23,726 nt of DNA from Gloeopeniophorella convolvens (Eukaryota; Basidiomycota; Agaricomycetes; Russulales). Location: positions 1-23,726 of the forward strand of contig WTXD01000160.1 in the NCBI GenBank assembly GCA_022496205.1. The letters run 5' to 3'. The notes beneath the pieces were generated by a model. That model was given only the letters and a program-made list of their open reading frames with translations, was not told where the DNA came from and did no database searches. Below, piece by piece: positions 1-9,789 of this stretch. Each line of letters starts with the position of its first letter. The stretch's first letter is position 1. The position numbers and the translations under genes are program-made.

Positions 1-2424
1 AGCGCGGGACAAGTTCATAAACGTCCATGTCACGCAAAGAGGATAACTCCTCCGAGCGCCGTCAAGCCAGTCATCCCGATTAGGGGAGGCCAACGCCTCA
101 CGCCACTCAGGGTCATCCGGGGAGCGAACATTCACGGAGCCAGCGGCGGCGTGAAAAATGAACTCATCCCCGGGGTCGACACCATTGGGCTCTATCCCTA
201 ACTGTTGGGACACAGCAACGAGGACATCGAAGCGACGCGCGGAAGCTTTCGCCTCTTCAATCGCCCGAGCGACAGCGCGACTATGAGCCATGCCATCGCC
301 GGTCTCCTCTCAAGAGCGTGTCGGTACACGGGTCCGTGTGGAGTGCCGAGGGTCAGGCTGCACAGGCTGATCTGGTATGGGCAACGCAGGCGCAGGAGGA
401 GGTGGCAAGGGAGCATCCGAGGTCCGAAGCGAGGATGAATCACCCAGTAAAACGGGGAGATCAGCCAATGCGTCCGAAGGCTCATCAACGCCGACCACAC
501 GACCGGGGTACAGGGGGTGTGGGACCGCTGCAAGATGCTCCACAAAGGAAACGTGAAAAGATTCCACAATCCAATGGGACTTGCGGTGCCAGCACCGGTA
601 CGCTTTCGCGTTGGTGGCGTACCTGACAAGCACGCACTTGACAGAGCGGGGTGAGAGCTTGGGGTTGTTGCCTTGCACAAAGACGAATGCGGTGCATCCA
701 ATCTCGCGCAGGCGGGAAAGATTCGGGCGATGGCCAAACCAAAACTCATGCGGGGTCCGCCCGGCCAAAGCCGCAACGCCGGTGAGAGTGGTCAGGTAGC
801 CTGCAGTCATGACGAACTCGTCTCAAAGGAAATCGGGAGCAGAGCAGCATTCCTGCATCGCGCGTGCTTTACCCATCATGGTGCGGTACAGCCGTTCAAC
901 ATGGCCATTATGCGCAGAAGTGTACGGGGCCGTTAACAGCTGGGTGATCCCATGCGAAGCACACCAATGAGCCATGGCGTCAGACTTCAGCTCGCCGTTA
1001 TCCGTGACGAGGTATGTGAGACGCTTGCCGGATTGACATTCCACAGCCAGATGCCAGGCACAGAACTGAGGGAATGCGTCCGATTTAGACTTGAGTAGGC
1101 GAGTCCAGCTGTAGCCCGAGTAGTCGTCAATCAAGTTCATTACATAGGAGTAGCCTGAATGTGACACAGTAGACATGGGCCCAGTCAAGTCGACGTAGAC
1201 ACGCTCTAAACGCCGGGTAGCCCGTCCTCCTTCCCGCTCATCCGGCACAGTGGCGCGAGTTTGCTTGCCCCTGCGACAGGAGTTACACGCGGGTGGAGCT
1301 TCGGAAAGATCCGTGGGCATACCTTCGGCGACATTCTGACGGGCCATGTCTAGAATGGTGCGGTAGTTGGCGTGGGCGAGGCGGCGGTGCCAGGTTTCGA
1401 TATCGGGAATGACGGAAAGGGCAGGAAGGGCGCGGTCAGGGCTGGCATTGGTGACATGGGAAACATGGAGCTCAAACAGCTGGTCAGAGGACACAGAGCC
1501 GGAAGTGATGCAGCGCCGGGCAGAGTCGTAGAGATAACAACCGCTGGAATCGAAGAAGGCGGAATATCCACTCGTGCGACTGAGTAGGCTGACGGAGATG
1601 AGGCGCACCGCGGCGGAAGGCGCATACAACACGTTGGTAAGCCGGAAAGGAGTATTGTTGGGGTGTAGAATAAGCTCGATAGTACCGACGGCAATTGCTT
1701 GTATGGCTGATGTGCCCACACCAGCGATGGGCCGAGGCGGGATAGGATGGAGAGACAGGAAATCGGAACGAACAGAAGAGAGGTGAACAGTGGCCCCAGT
1801 GTCGACAAGGAAGCGGCCAGGAGAGGAATCAAGGGGGCCAAAAGAGAAATTCGCCTTCCAAGTTGTGGCAGGGAAGCCGAAAGCGAGGTCGTCGCTCAAG
1901 TCGATCAGCGAATCAGATCGCATTTCGGTGGGAGCGGCAACGACAAGAGCGGAATCTGGGACAGGTGGGGGAGGAATGGAAGTCTGCGGAGCCTGCAAGA
2001 CATATGTCATCCCATTGAGTACGACGGATGATGTGTGTGGAACAGTGAGTGGCACGACGGGGGGGTTCACAGGTTTCGACGACACGGTGGGCGGAGAGAC
2101 AGCTGCCGCCGCAGTATCTCCTGCCGCAACGTGGGCAGACTCTTTGGCGCGCCGTTGCCTGTTACGGGCGTCATCGCGGGCTTTACCCTGTGCTGCACGG
2201 GCTTCGTCAGCCGTTTTCCCGGCCATACCACCACCAGGGGCAATGCAAAATTCAATGGTGTGGCTGATGCGTCCGCACCGTGGGCAAGGCGGACGCCCGT
2301 TAGCCGGCAGCGCCAGAGGTGCTCCAGGTAGGGACTGCGGCCAGACACCCCCCCGTTCCGCTCGCATCTTGTAGTCGTACTCCAATTGCTGCTCAATGTA
2401 CTCCTCTGTGAGAGTGCCGTCGCG
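1..2424 (-). pseudogene. pol: Protease-integrase and start of RT of copia element C
   Basis: One reading frame with two stops. In order: CCHC zinc knuckle CPRCGRISHTIEFC (near 2280-2240); aspartic protease motif FLVDTGATVHL (near 1800); GAG-pre-integrase with HRRLAH and CNSC (near 1390-1270); integrase with the DDE residues in VYVDLTGP, VTDNGE and NGHVERLY (about 1200, 1000 and 890). TGA at 825-823 replaces the Trp expected in APDFL-W-DEFV. A second TGA at 312-310 falls in the linker before RT. Downstream, in the same frame, PDDPEWREALASPNRDDWLDG is the usual N-terminal copia RT segment; the catalytic RT core is beyond the left edge. The IN triad itself is intact. Confidence 0.88.
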
Positions 2425-3848
2425 TGCGGCGCCAAGGTTGCGTGAATATGGGGATGGGACTTTTCCACAATATTCAGCAGAGTGAGAACAGATAGTTGTT
2501 CCTCATTGATGGGACCAATGGCGAAGACGCGATGACGATAGTCACGGTGTTGGGCAAACAAAGTGGACAGATTGTTTGGATTGGGGCCAAGGTGGAGATC
2601 CCACCAACGACGCAAGAGATGGATTTGTTCGACGGAACCTTGCTGTTCATGGCGCGTGCGGAGCGTGGCATATGCGTCGGCCGCAGTACGGCAATTCTCG
2701 ATGGTCTGCAGTTCGCGAACCTCCATTTTGTCACGCATGAAGGCGAGAATCATCTTGTTGTTGCCCCACCAAGCGCGGTTGCTTCGAAAGTCATCCACTT
2801 CGGCGGGGCACGCAATGTTCCCATCGAGATAACCGACACATTGAACATATCCCATGTGTGTCCTCAGAGTGCGGTACCAGTCCATCCAGTTACCAGGCGT
2901 CGCGTGGAGTCGCAGTTTATCTGGCCAAGGGGGAAGGCCGCTCAAAGTTATGCGCGATATAGCCTCGAACTGTGGCTGAGGCGCTGGCACTGGGACAGCA
3001 GGCTGAGGAGCAGGGAGGTGCACGGGGAGTGTCTGGTAGCGAGGTGGCAACGGTGGTGGCTGGTAGTAAACATACTGGCCGTGGGCCGGTGGCGGTGCCT
3101 GGAACGCCTGCTGCGGCTGTTGATAAGGCTGCAGCATCTGCTGGTAGGCTTGTTGCACAGGCGCTTGATACACCTGGGCCGGCGGCTGGTAGGGCTGCTG
3201 CGAGATTGGCTGCTGGGGCGGTGGACCTGGAGGCAGTTGGTAGACAGTTTGGTGCGGCGGACCCGGCGGTGGCTGATAAACATGATGATGATGAGGCGGT
3301 GGCGCATGATAGACCGCTTGCGGTGTCGGCTGCGGCACTGGTACAAGAGGTGGCTGCATAACCATGACCGTTTGCTGTTGAGCCGCCTGCTGCAACTGCT
3401 GCTGAACCATTTCTGGCGTGGATTGCTGCCCGGGAAATGTCGCCGTTACGTCGTCATGGGGTGATGGACTCGGGGCAGGTGGTAGTGGTGCAGGCGCGGC
3501 CAACAACGGCACGGGGGCCTCCAGGGGAGGTGATGTGTGAGTCGGAACGGCTCCATGGTCTGCCGGCGGTGTCCTATTCTGACCGATTGACGCCATCGAG
3601 GGAATGGTAGGCATTGGTCCATTCTGAGGTTGGGGTCCTGGTGCTAACGGAAACTGGTAGTGAGAAGCCACTTGTTGTGCGTGGGAGTCTGCTGAGTTGC
3701 GACCAAGTGCTGTTCCAGACCTAAGAGTCATATGTCCGTGCGTGGAAGCGCGCGATGGTCCAGCGGACGGGATGCGCGAGGGACCGGTGGACGTCCCCGG
3801 ATGGGATAAAGGTGTGAAGTCTTCGAACTCGGAATTGCGATCGGACAT
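2425..3848 (-). pseudogene. gag: Gag of copia element C (frameshifted)
   Basis: Capsid-type Gag, which packages the element RNA in a virus-like particle. The first true ATG in frame is at 3848 (protein begins MSDRNSEFEDF); the open frame extends upstream only with non-ATG codons. About residues 80-300 are proline/glutamine rich with a His run, a low-complexity tail unusual beside the Gags of elements A and B. About residues 300-475 form the Gag core (WPDKLRLHATPGNWMDWYRTL), like the UBN2/copia Gag family. Near 2420 the frame is lost: the sequence RDGTLTEEYIEQQLEYDYK continues in the next frame, consistent with a one-base deletion. No slippery heptamer is visible there, so I read it as damage rather than programmed frameshifting. 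Confidence 0.82.
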
Positions 3849-3886
3849 GGCCAAGAATGGAGGATGGAATCCAACTGTTGGATTGC

Positions 3887-3977
3887 CCAGGGATATGTGC
3901 GGATACTGCGAGCTGGGACGAAAGGAATTCAAGTGTTCGAATCCAGGGATACGTGCGGATACCGCTAGCTGGAACGA
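3887..3977. repeat. 35-bp direct duplication in the leader of element C
   Basis: 3887-3921 and 3943-3977 match at 31 of 35 positions with a 56-bp period (both start CCAGGGATA). They lie just upstream of the Gag ATG at 3848. Next to them 3868-3884 is an inverted repeat, AATCCAAC-T-GTTGGATT. Confidence 0.75.
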
Positions 3978-4133
3978 GGGAGTACGTGACCGCTGACAAT
4001 CCTGAGCGTGATAAGGACCGCAAGAAGGATACCGCCAAGCGACACAGAGATCGAGACGAGTAAAGAACGCAAGAGAATGATGACGAGAGGAGCTTCAGGT
4101 GATAAACGGGCAGATTGAATCAATTCTGTCCCG

Positions 4134-4147
4134 CAGGGCCCATAACC
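4134..4147 (-). other. Primer-binding site of element C (initiator tRNA-Met anticodon arm)
   Basis: On the minus strand GGTTATGGGCCCTG directly follows the LTR end (TTAACA). It is complementary to the CAGGGCCCATAACC anticodon arm of eukaryotic initiator tRNA-Met, not to a tRNA 3' CCA end. The same 14-mer follows the LTRs of elements A and B. Confidence 0.85.
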
Positions 4148-4335
4148 TGTTAAGTTCTGTAACTCCCTCAGTCAAAGTATAAAGGAAACAACTGTATTTT
4201 CATCACCTGTAACTCTACAAACGTTGTCAGAACACAAAACAGACCAAATAACAAGGCGCGGCTTACCCCTCAGTCAAAGTATAAAGGAAACGACTGAGGG
4301 AACGCAAACGAATGCCGAACATCTAATCTATCAAA
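4148..4335 (-). repeat. 5' LTR of element C, promoter-proximal/R-U5 part
   Basis: Supported inner part of the LTR. Predicted start of transcription at A4295 in CCCTCAGTC. Exon 1 is 4295-4267, the intron-like segment 4266-4215 (GTAAGC...TTTGTAG, with CTGAC as possible branch site), and exon 2 4214-4207 (AGTTACAG). After a 13-nt GT-starting gap (4206-4194), the leader recurs as 4193-4157 with the 52 nt missing and one mismatch. U5 is only 9 nt and ends at 4148. The outer LTR boundary is unresolved; plus-strand ACA ends at 4689 or 4787 are possibilities without support. Confidence 0.7.
4215..4266 (-). other. Intron-like 52-nt segment in the leader of element C
   Basis: Begins GTAAGC, ends TTTGTAG, with TTCTGAC about 12 nt before the end, matching a fungal intron. 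The joined flanks (GACTGAGGG + AGTTACAG) occur contiguously 50 nt downstream at 4173-4157, which fixes both boundaries. Confidence 0.7.
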
Positions 4336-5533
4336 ATGCACGTGACGCGCTGCCAACTGGCCCGCGACCCTGCCAAACTTCACCCGCCAAACTTCACACA
4401 ATGTACCAATGTACTGAAGGGGGCAGACATGAGCTCGGCAAAAGATGGTGGGCTACATACCAGAAAGTGAGTACGGCCATGGCGATGGAGCAATGAGCCT
4501 GGAAAGTAAGCAGATGCTAAGTGATTACTCCGGTATGATGGAATGAGGGCACGCACCATTTCCTCTGAGATACCTAGATTGTAAATCCTGAGGTAAGAGG
4601 TGAGTGAGCTTCCAGAAAGATGATGCAAGAACTGGGGTGTACGCAGGGTGCTCAGAACTCAGTGCTCATAGGCTCGGATAGGGGCTACAATAGAACTTGT
4701 CAGTCAATGGGGGGTCAAGACAGAAGCAGGGAGAGCTACCTTGTGCAGAGTAAGGATACATTGAGGTAAGGGAAGAACACATCAACAAAGGAGTTGAGCG
4801 ACTGGGGGCATGCAAGTAGTAGCTGGAGGGAGGATGCAAGATGTCCGAAGTCGCGAGCGCATGTCATATCAGTGCCCGGGGTTAGCCGGTGGAGAACTCC
4901 GGACGACGGATTCGGATATCCAACTGCAATGGCCATCAGAAAAAAGGCACGGGGATTGCCCCGGGTTACCCTGACCAGCCGAGCACCGAAATGGGCTGAA
5001 ATAGGCCGCTGTTGGGTTAGAGCTGGTTGTAACCCCGCAAAATCTTACATAACCGCAAATTGAGCATCGCACGGCATAACCGTGCTTTCGTGTCGCTCTT
5101 ATGGTGGTTGTGATGGATTGTGACCGGAATGCATCCCAATTATAATGTACCTAGGGGACAACTACACTTCTCTCAGGCTTCTCAAGTATATGGGTTGTAA
5201 GGACATACTGTCCCTGCTATCATAAAGTAGTAATTGATCCACAGAGACCTTGAGGTTTGCACTGAGCAGTAGTGCTTCAAGCTCGAGCTTCGACCTCACA
5301 CTAGGTGGATGATTTGAACCATTGGATTTATATTGATCGACTATATACTACATTTTGTTACACAATACTGAGTACACTCAATGCTAACCCTAATCCGGCA
5401 CCAGCACAATCTGCTGACCCCTACAGTGCTCTAAAATCTCACAAGTCACTAACTGATTCAGTAAGGGTGGTGGCGGAAGTCCTAAAGATTACAGAGGGTA
5501 ATGATAGATACACCTAGGTGCCAATGCATATCA
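4336..5533. other. Unassigned stretch, probably partly U3 of element C
   Basis: No open frame resembling a known family, no tRNA and no clear repeat boundary. Copia-type U3 regions elsewhere in this window are about 270-290 nt, so roughly 4296-4590 could be U3 of the element C LTR, but no terminal dinucleotide can be confirmed without the partner LTR. Small direct repeats occur near 4375-4400 (CCAAACTTCAC twice). The 70-codon ATG frame at 5305-5517 has no recognisable feature. Confidence 0.4.
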
Positions 5534-5795
5534 GCTTCTGTTGAGACGGACAGTGTCCTGGCAGCTCTGATTAGATTAGATATGGACCTAATGATCAAGG
5601 ACTATCTTATCTTATGTACATAATGTTCTAGACTTAAGGCTGTGCTCAGCCCCACATTCGTTTCTGTGTTCCGGACTCTTCTAGGGCATTCCGTGACCCA
5701 CCTTGTACTCCGGTACCCACTCTTACTCCGTTTCATGTGGGTCTCTTAGGCTTTCTAAGCAGTGTTTATCACATGCTATCTGTCGCTCCTTACAG

Positions 5796-5831
5796 TATAT
5801 AAGGACTCCTTTCTTCGCCTTTGTAGCCTCA
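5796..5831 (+). promoter_or_regulatory. LTR promoter: TATA box and initiator
   Basis: TATATAAG at 5796-5803, followed 35 nt downstream by CCTCAGTC, an initiator-like sequence with A5831 as predicted first base. The downstream duplicated leader begins at the base corresponding to A5831, independently supporting this start site. Confidence 0.65.
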
Positions 5832-5987
5832 GTCTTTTGACCTTCCTTGACTGAGGCAAGTACACTTACGCTCCTTTCTACTTTCTTATACTTACACTAC
5901 CTTACAGCGTCACTCTGTGTCCTTCAGGTATTGTTGTAATCAAGTCTTTTGACCTTCCTTGACTGAGCGTCACTCTGTGTCCTTCAG
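5831..5987 (+). repeat. Leader present twice: unspliced-like, then spliced-like copy
   Basis: Copy 1: exon A 5831-5855, intron-like 5856-5907, exon B 5908-5927. Gap 5928-5942 begins GT. Copy 2: 5943-5987, equal to A joined directly to B, with 45 of 45 bases identical. Confidence 0.85.
5856..5907 (+). other. Intron-like 52-nt segment (GC-AG) in the solo LTR leader
   Basis: Starts GCAAGT after GAG and ends CCTTACAG. GCAAGT is the usual form of the rare GC-AG intron donor. The exact junction GAG|CGTCACTC is found contiguously in the downstream leader copy, defining both ends. Confidence 0.65.
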
Positions 5988-6023
5988 TTGTCACTTCACC
6001 CTTTGCTGCGCTTCAACAGCTTC

Positions 6024-7490
6024 ACCAAGGTGAGGGGGCAAGTGCGCATACCTCGAATGTAACACTAGCCTGGCTTCACACTGGTGGCATAGTCTACCTA
6101 CATGGCGATCAGACCTGTGATAACGTGCCTACCTTGTTATTTGAATGCCAGTTCGTAATGAAGCAACTCACAAGAAAGCACATCACATACAACGTGACAT
6201 CGCAGACACCGTGTGCATGGTCATCACCGTACAGCCTGTACATGGGAGGACATCACTGATGTATCCGAACACGGCACACTGCGGCCACACATCCTCGAGG
6301 CCAACAGCATGCATCTCGGGTACCTGGGTGAAGGAGTTCGTGCGATGAGGAAGTGAGTGGACGAGCACGCCACGCGGCACTGTGATCAACATATTGTAAC
6401 TGTTCATGGTCACAATATGGTCTAGGTGGCGTAGCAGACATACCTTTAGGTCGACGTGTTCCTGAGAGGGATAGTGTAATACCTACAGAGCTTGCACAGG
6501 AACCCGATGTTCTGCATGGTAAGGTATGACAAGATAAAGCCTGAGGAATGTGGGTCGCGATGGGATGGTGACAGGGCAGTTGTGCGCCAGCTGGCATCCA
6601 CGATGGTGCGGAATGATGCCATGGGGACAAGGCCGCTGCCCTCGCCCGAGATGTAGATGACGTGCTCCATCGAGCATGGCGGCGTGATGACGCGCGTGTC
6701 GTTCGGAACGGAAGTGCTGCATGGTGATGGGGCAAGAGTGGGTGAGCTGCCGCCAGAATCTGAGGTAATGTGACCACACACCCTAGAGCGCAGAGACGAT
6801 TCGTGCGCGTTTGCATCCGGCGTCATGACGGGCTCTGTTCCGTGCGTGGAGTGCCGACGGGCGGGGAGCCCCGAGTGCAAAGTCGAAGGCAGGGCTGCAG
6901 CCATCACCCACAGCAGCATAGCCGTGCTCGTCAGAGCACGGCGGCGGTCCCTTGCGGCGCGCGAAGGCACGTGGGTCCGAGTTCGCGGCAGCAAGCGCAT
7001 AAGAGCGCATCAGCGTCGATTTCGAGTGAGACATAAGGGCAAGGTTGCCGTCCTCAGTCAGGGGAAGACCACCGCATTCTGACGAGCGTGGCAATGGAGT
7101 GAGAGGGCCATGCGCAAGGATGCACCGCGGCGTTGTGCTTGAGTGAGACACAATGGCGGTTCCACCGTCCTCGGTCGGGGCCTTGAAGCCGCGTTCTGCT
7201 GAGCATAGCGGTATCGTCGTGGGGCGTGCATCAATACACCCTGGGTGTGCGTCACCACGGTAGATGTGTTGCGGCGGATTGCTGTGCCACGTCACAGCCG
7301 CACCGCTGCACGAAGGGATTCGCGACGGCGGAGCGGCAGGTTTGGGGACTGCGACTATGGTGCTATACCAAGTCAGTATATACTTTAAGTTGACCAACCT
7401 TGTCCCTCGTGGACCTCATGGATCTAGCACGGGAGGCGTTGAGGAAAGAGGCAGCGGGGAGCGGAAAAAAAAAACAAATGCGACGTGGTA
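6024..7490. other. Unassigned stretch with possible gene remnants
   Basis: No family recognised. On the minus strand a few stretches read like ordinary protein, e.g. HVIYISGEGSGLVPMASFR (near 6660) and PRGVLVHSLPHRTN (near 6370). They lie in different frames, separated by an intron-like GTATGT...GATCACAG segment (6443-6380), and none starts with ATG. Degenerate repeats of roughly 110 nt are visible near 7030-7095 and 7142-7210, with a weaker one near 6870-6945. A run of ten A lies at about 7466-7475. It could be a decayed host gene or an unrecognised element. Confidence 0.3.
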
Positions 7491-7495
7491 GCACG

Positions 7496-8150
7496 TGTCA
7501 GGACTCACTCGCAGGGTGCGCGCAGAGAGGATAGCAGAGGGTTTGGAGAGCGTCACAGGGGGGGAACAGAAGATGAGCTGCGAGTATTGCAGATACGAGG
7601 GGGAACACACTAACAGTGCTATTGCAGTGCTAGGTACAGATGAGAGTGCCACAGATGGACAGTCTGAGGACCACTGGGCGATACATGGGGGTCTTATATA
7701 CTACTGGAGACCCCCCAGACAAATCTGGTCTAATTACTGATGGGGATTCCAGAGGGGATTCCCCATAACCTCTCCTCTCCGATACACTTCTTAGATTCCA
7801 TCGCAGAGTGGGGCTTGAGGCCCCATGGAGTTCTTGATGATCAGAGTCCCAAAGAGGACGCATGAAGTGTTTCACCTTGATCAAGGTTCTGGTTACTTTG
7901 GGACGAGTAATATGGCCATTCTGAGAGATCCCTAGTCCGGGATCTTGGGGGTATTCCAGGGTTAATTGGCCATTAGGGAGTAGGGCGAGGAATGGGGGTG
8001 AAGGGTCACGTGATGCATTTCGACTTGTAGTCGCAATGTGAGTGGTACGCGTCGCATTGTGAGCGACGCGTAGGGTATTTACTGGTAGGGCTGGATTCGC
8101 TTTAGTGTTCTGAGCAGTTCGACCTCCTTGAGGCCCTAGTGTTTGTGACA
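7496..8150 (-). mobile_element. Solo Ty3/gypsy LTR of the same family as element G
   Basis: 655 bp with termini TGTCA...TGACA. It aligns without gaps to the 655-bp LTR of element G at 20495-21149, with 11 differences by eye, all transitions (about 98.3% identity). Flanks are GCACG (7491-7495) and GCACA (8151-8155), a 5-bp target duplication with one G/A difference. No gypsy coding sequence adjoins it, so it is a solo LTR. Strand follows element G, whose pol is on the minus strand. A 174-codon frame on the minus strand (8154-7630) is the portion of Pol that reads into the LTR in G. Confidence 0.88.
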
Positions 8151-9765
8151 GCACACGTCGTGCGATTTCATGCCACGCCGGGTTCTGCCGAGTAGATTAC
8201 ATGCTGTTACGTGGGCGCAGGGCGTGAAAAAAGAACGGGCATGACGGACGGCAGCGAGGTTTAGACCAAAAGCCTCGGACTTCAAAATGGCAAGTACAAT
8301 TACCGTTGCACTACGGACACAAATGAAAGCATTAGCAACAGACCGCTCATATAGACTTGTACAAGGTCTGGAATTGACTTCGCCTTATTCTCAGACTCCG
8401 ACTCGCTGCTCTTCACTTTCTCCCCTCACCGTCTGCATCAGTCCCCACCGCATCCTGCGGTTCTCGCTTTCACTGACAACACGCTTGCGGGTCTTACCTG
8501 ACATACGCCTCCCTGTTTCTCCCACACGGCTGCCATTGTTATTGTCTCTGCTGCGCCCCCGGTCCGTCACTGTGCTGACTCAGTTGTTCGCATGCCAAAT
8601 TGCCAGCATGCCTCCGGCATTCCCTACATCCTCGAGTTGCTTCCACGCCCCGCTCTGCCTGCGCTGTCGGCACCTGCCTTGCGTCTGCAACTACTCTGCA
8701 TCCCCCAGTGTGCTATCCGCACCACATTCTGCACCACTCCCTCATTGTTCACTCTGTCTGTGGCAGACTGAGAGCGCTGAAAAAGATTTTGATTTGAGGA
8801 TAGCAAGTCGGCGTGTGCGTGGGACGCTCGGGATGTAGAAAAAACGATGCATTTATTTTGTGTATCGATTCCTGGCTAATACAGCAACTCTATCCCACCT
8901 CCATGATATCCTCTATACTCCCTCCCTCCCTTAACCTTTCCTATGCCGCCGCCGCCGCCGCCACCATCATCCTCACCTGCGCCGCACCCGCACCCGCACC
9001 TGCCACCACATCTGTGCATGCCCCCCCCCCTGCGCGGTGCCTCCGTGGCACATCCAAGTGCACGGGGCTTGGAGGTGCACGCACTGCTGGGCTGGCGGGC
9101 TCTTGCCAAGGACAAGCTCTGCGATCAGTCCGGCGCCGACGTTGCCACCACGAGCAGGAAGTCGTGCGCACCGCGGAGCTCGTCTCAAGCCTTGGCGAGA
9201 TGCTCATGGCACGGCGCAGCAGTGGGCGTGCGCAGGGCTGCTCACGGGCACCGACGCACCGCTGCTCCTCATGCTGTAGGCGTCGGACGGCGGCACCTCA
9301 AAATAGACAAATCGTCTTCTGGGCAGCGTGCAGGCGCACAGCCTGGTGACGATGATCTGCAGGCTCGCACTGCCCACCGTCGACGCCCGCACGATCCAAA
9401 TGGTGCACATCTGCAGACCGTGCACCCCCGTGCAGCACATCTCTGCAATGAGCACGCGCTGCGATTACTAGAGCAAAAATGTACATATACATTCAATGAC
9501 GGTCGAAAATAAACTAGTACAATCCCAATTGTGGTGTGTGTGAACAGTGGGACCTCGTGTATAGCTATCATGATGAGAATACAAACTCGGTTGACTGCCA
9601 GTTGATGTCGTGAGGTCCCTACATGCAGCTCTGACACTTTGAAAAGGTTCCACAGAATGAGGTCCACCTCGTAATTATCTATAGTTTAGCTGTAACCTGG
9701 TGCAAGGTTTTGCAGAGTTGAAAGTAGTTTACGACCACATCAGCTTCAGCACATAAGCAGGCTAT

Positions 9766-9789
9766 AATCCCGAACAACATTTCGGGATT
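9766..9789. repeat. Perfect 9-bp hairpin
   Basis: AATCCCGAA, a 6-nt loop, then TTCGGGATT. It has no run of T after it and no adjacent gene; function unknown. Confidence 0.6.

Larger units (their letters stand above)
1..4335 (-). mobile_element. Ty1/copia retrotransposon C, 5' part (runs off left edge)
   Basis: Reading leftwards on the minus strand: LTR end at 4148, primer-binding site at 4147-4134, untranslated leader, Gag from ATG 3848, zinc knuckle, protease, integrase, then the first residues of reverse transcriptase at the left edge. The order PR-IN-RT identifies Ty1/copia. The element is dead: one Gag frameshift near 2420 and in-frame TGA codons at 825-823 and 312-310. The 3' LTR is outside the window, so neither the target duplication nor the full LTR length can be measured. 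4335 is only the outermost position I can support (promoter-like stretch); the true U3 edge is further right. Confidence 0.9.
5539..6018 (+). mobile_element. Solo copia-type LTR with target-site duplication
   Basis: A 480-bp unit starting TGTTG and ending CAACA, flanked by GCTTC at 5534-5538 and 6019-6023. No primer-binding site or coding region follows, so this is a solo LTR left by LTR-LTR recombination. It has a TATA box (5796-5803), a predicted initiator A at 5831, a leader with a 52-nt intron-like segment, and a second, intronless copy of that leader. It shares architecture, but not overall sequence, with the LTRs of elements B and C. Confidence 0.87.

Noticed and set aside
2415..2430. 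Programmed frameshift between Gag and Pol of element C
   Set aside because: No slippery heptamer or following pseudoknot is visible, and conserved Gag sequence continues in the new frame, so a one-base deletion is simpler.
3933..3947. TGTTCGAATCCAGG resembles a tRNA T-loop/B-box
   Set aside because: There is no A-box, acceptor stem or cloverleaf around it, and it lies between the two copies of the 35-bp leader duplication of element C.
5305..5517. 70-codon ATG frame
   Set aside because: Short, no motif, AT-rich surroundings and no neighbouring gene signals.
5827..5987. Plain tandem duplication as the explanation for the repeated leader
   Set aside because: It would not remove exactly a GC/GT-AG segment, start at the predicted transcription start, and do so in three unrelated LTR families.
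8287..8838. 183-codon ATG frame on the plus strand
   Set aside because: Composition reflects a pyrimidine-rich stretch (many Ser, Leu, Pro, Arg); no domain, and no family resemblance.
8943..9512. Plus-strand frame starting with a polyproline run
   Set aside because: Produced by the GCC and CGCACC repeats; the remainder shows no recognisable fold or motif and competes with equally open frames on the other strand.
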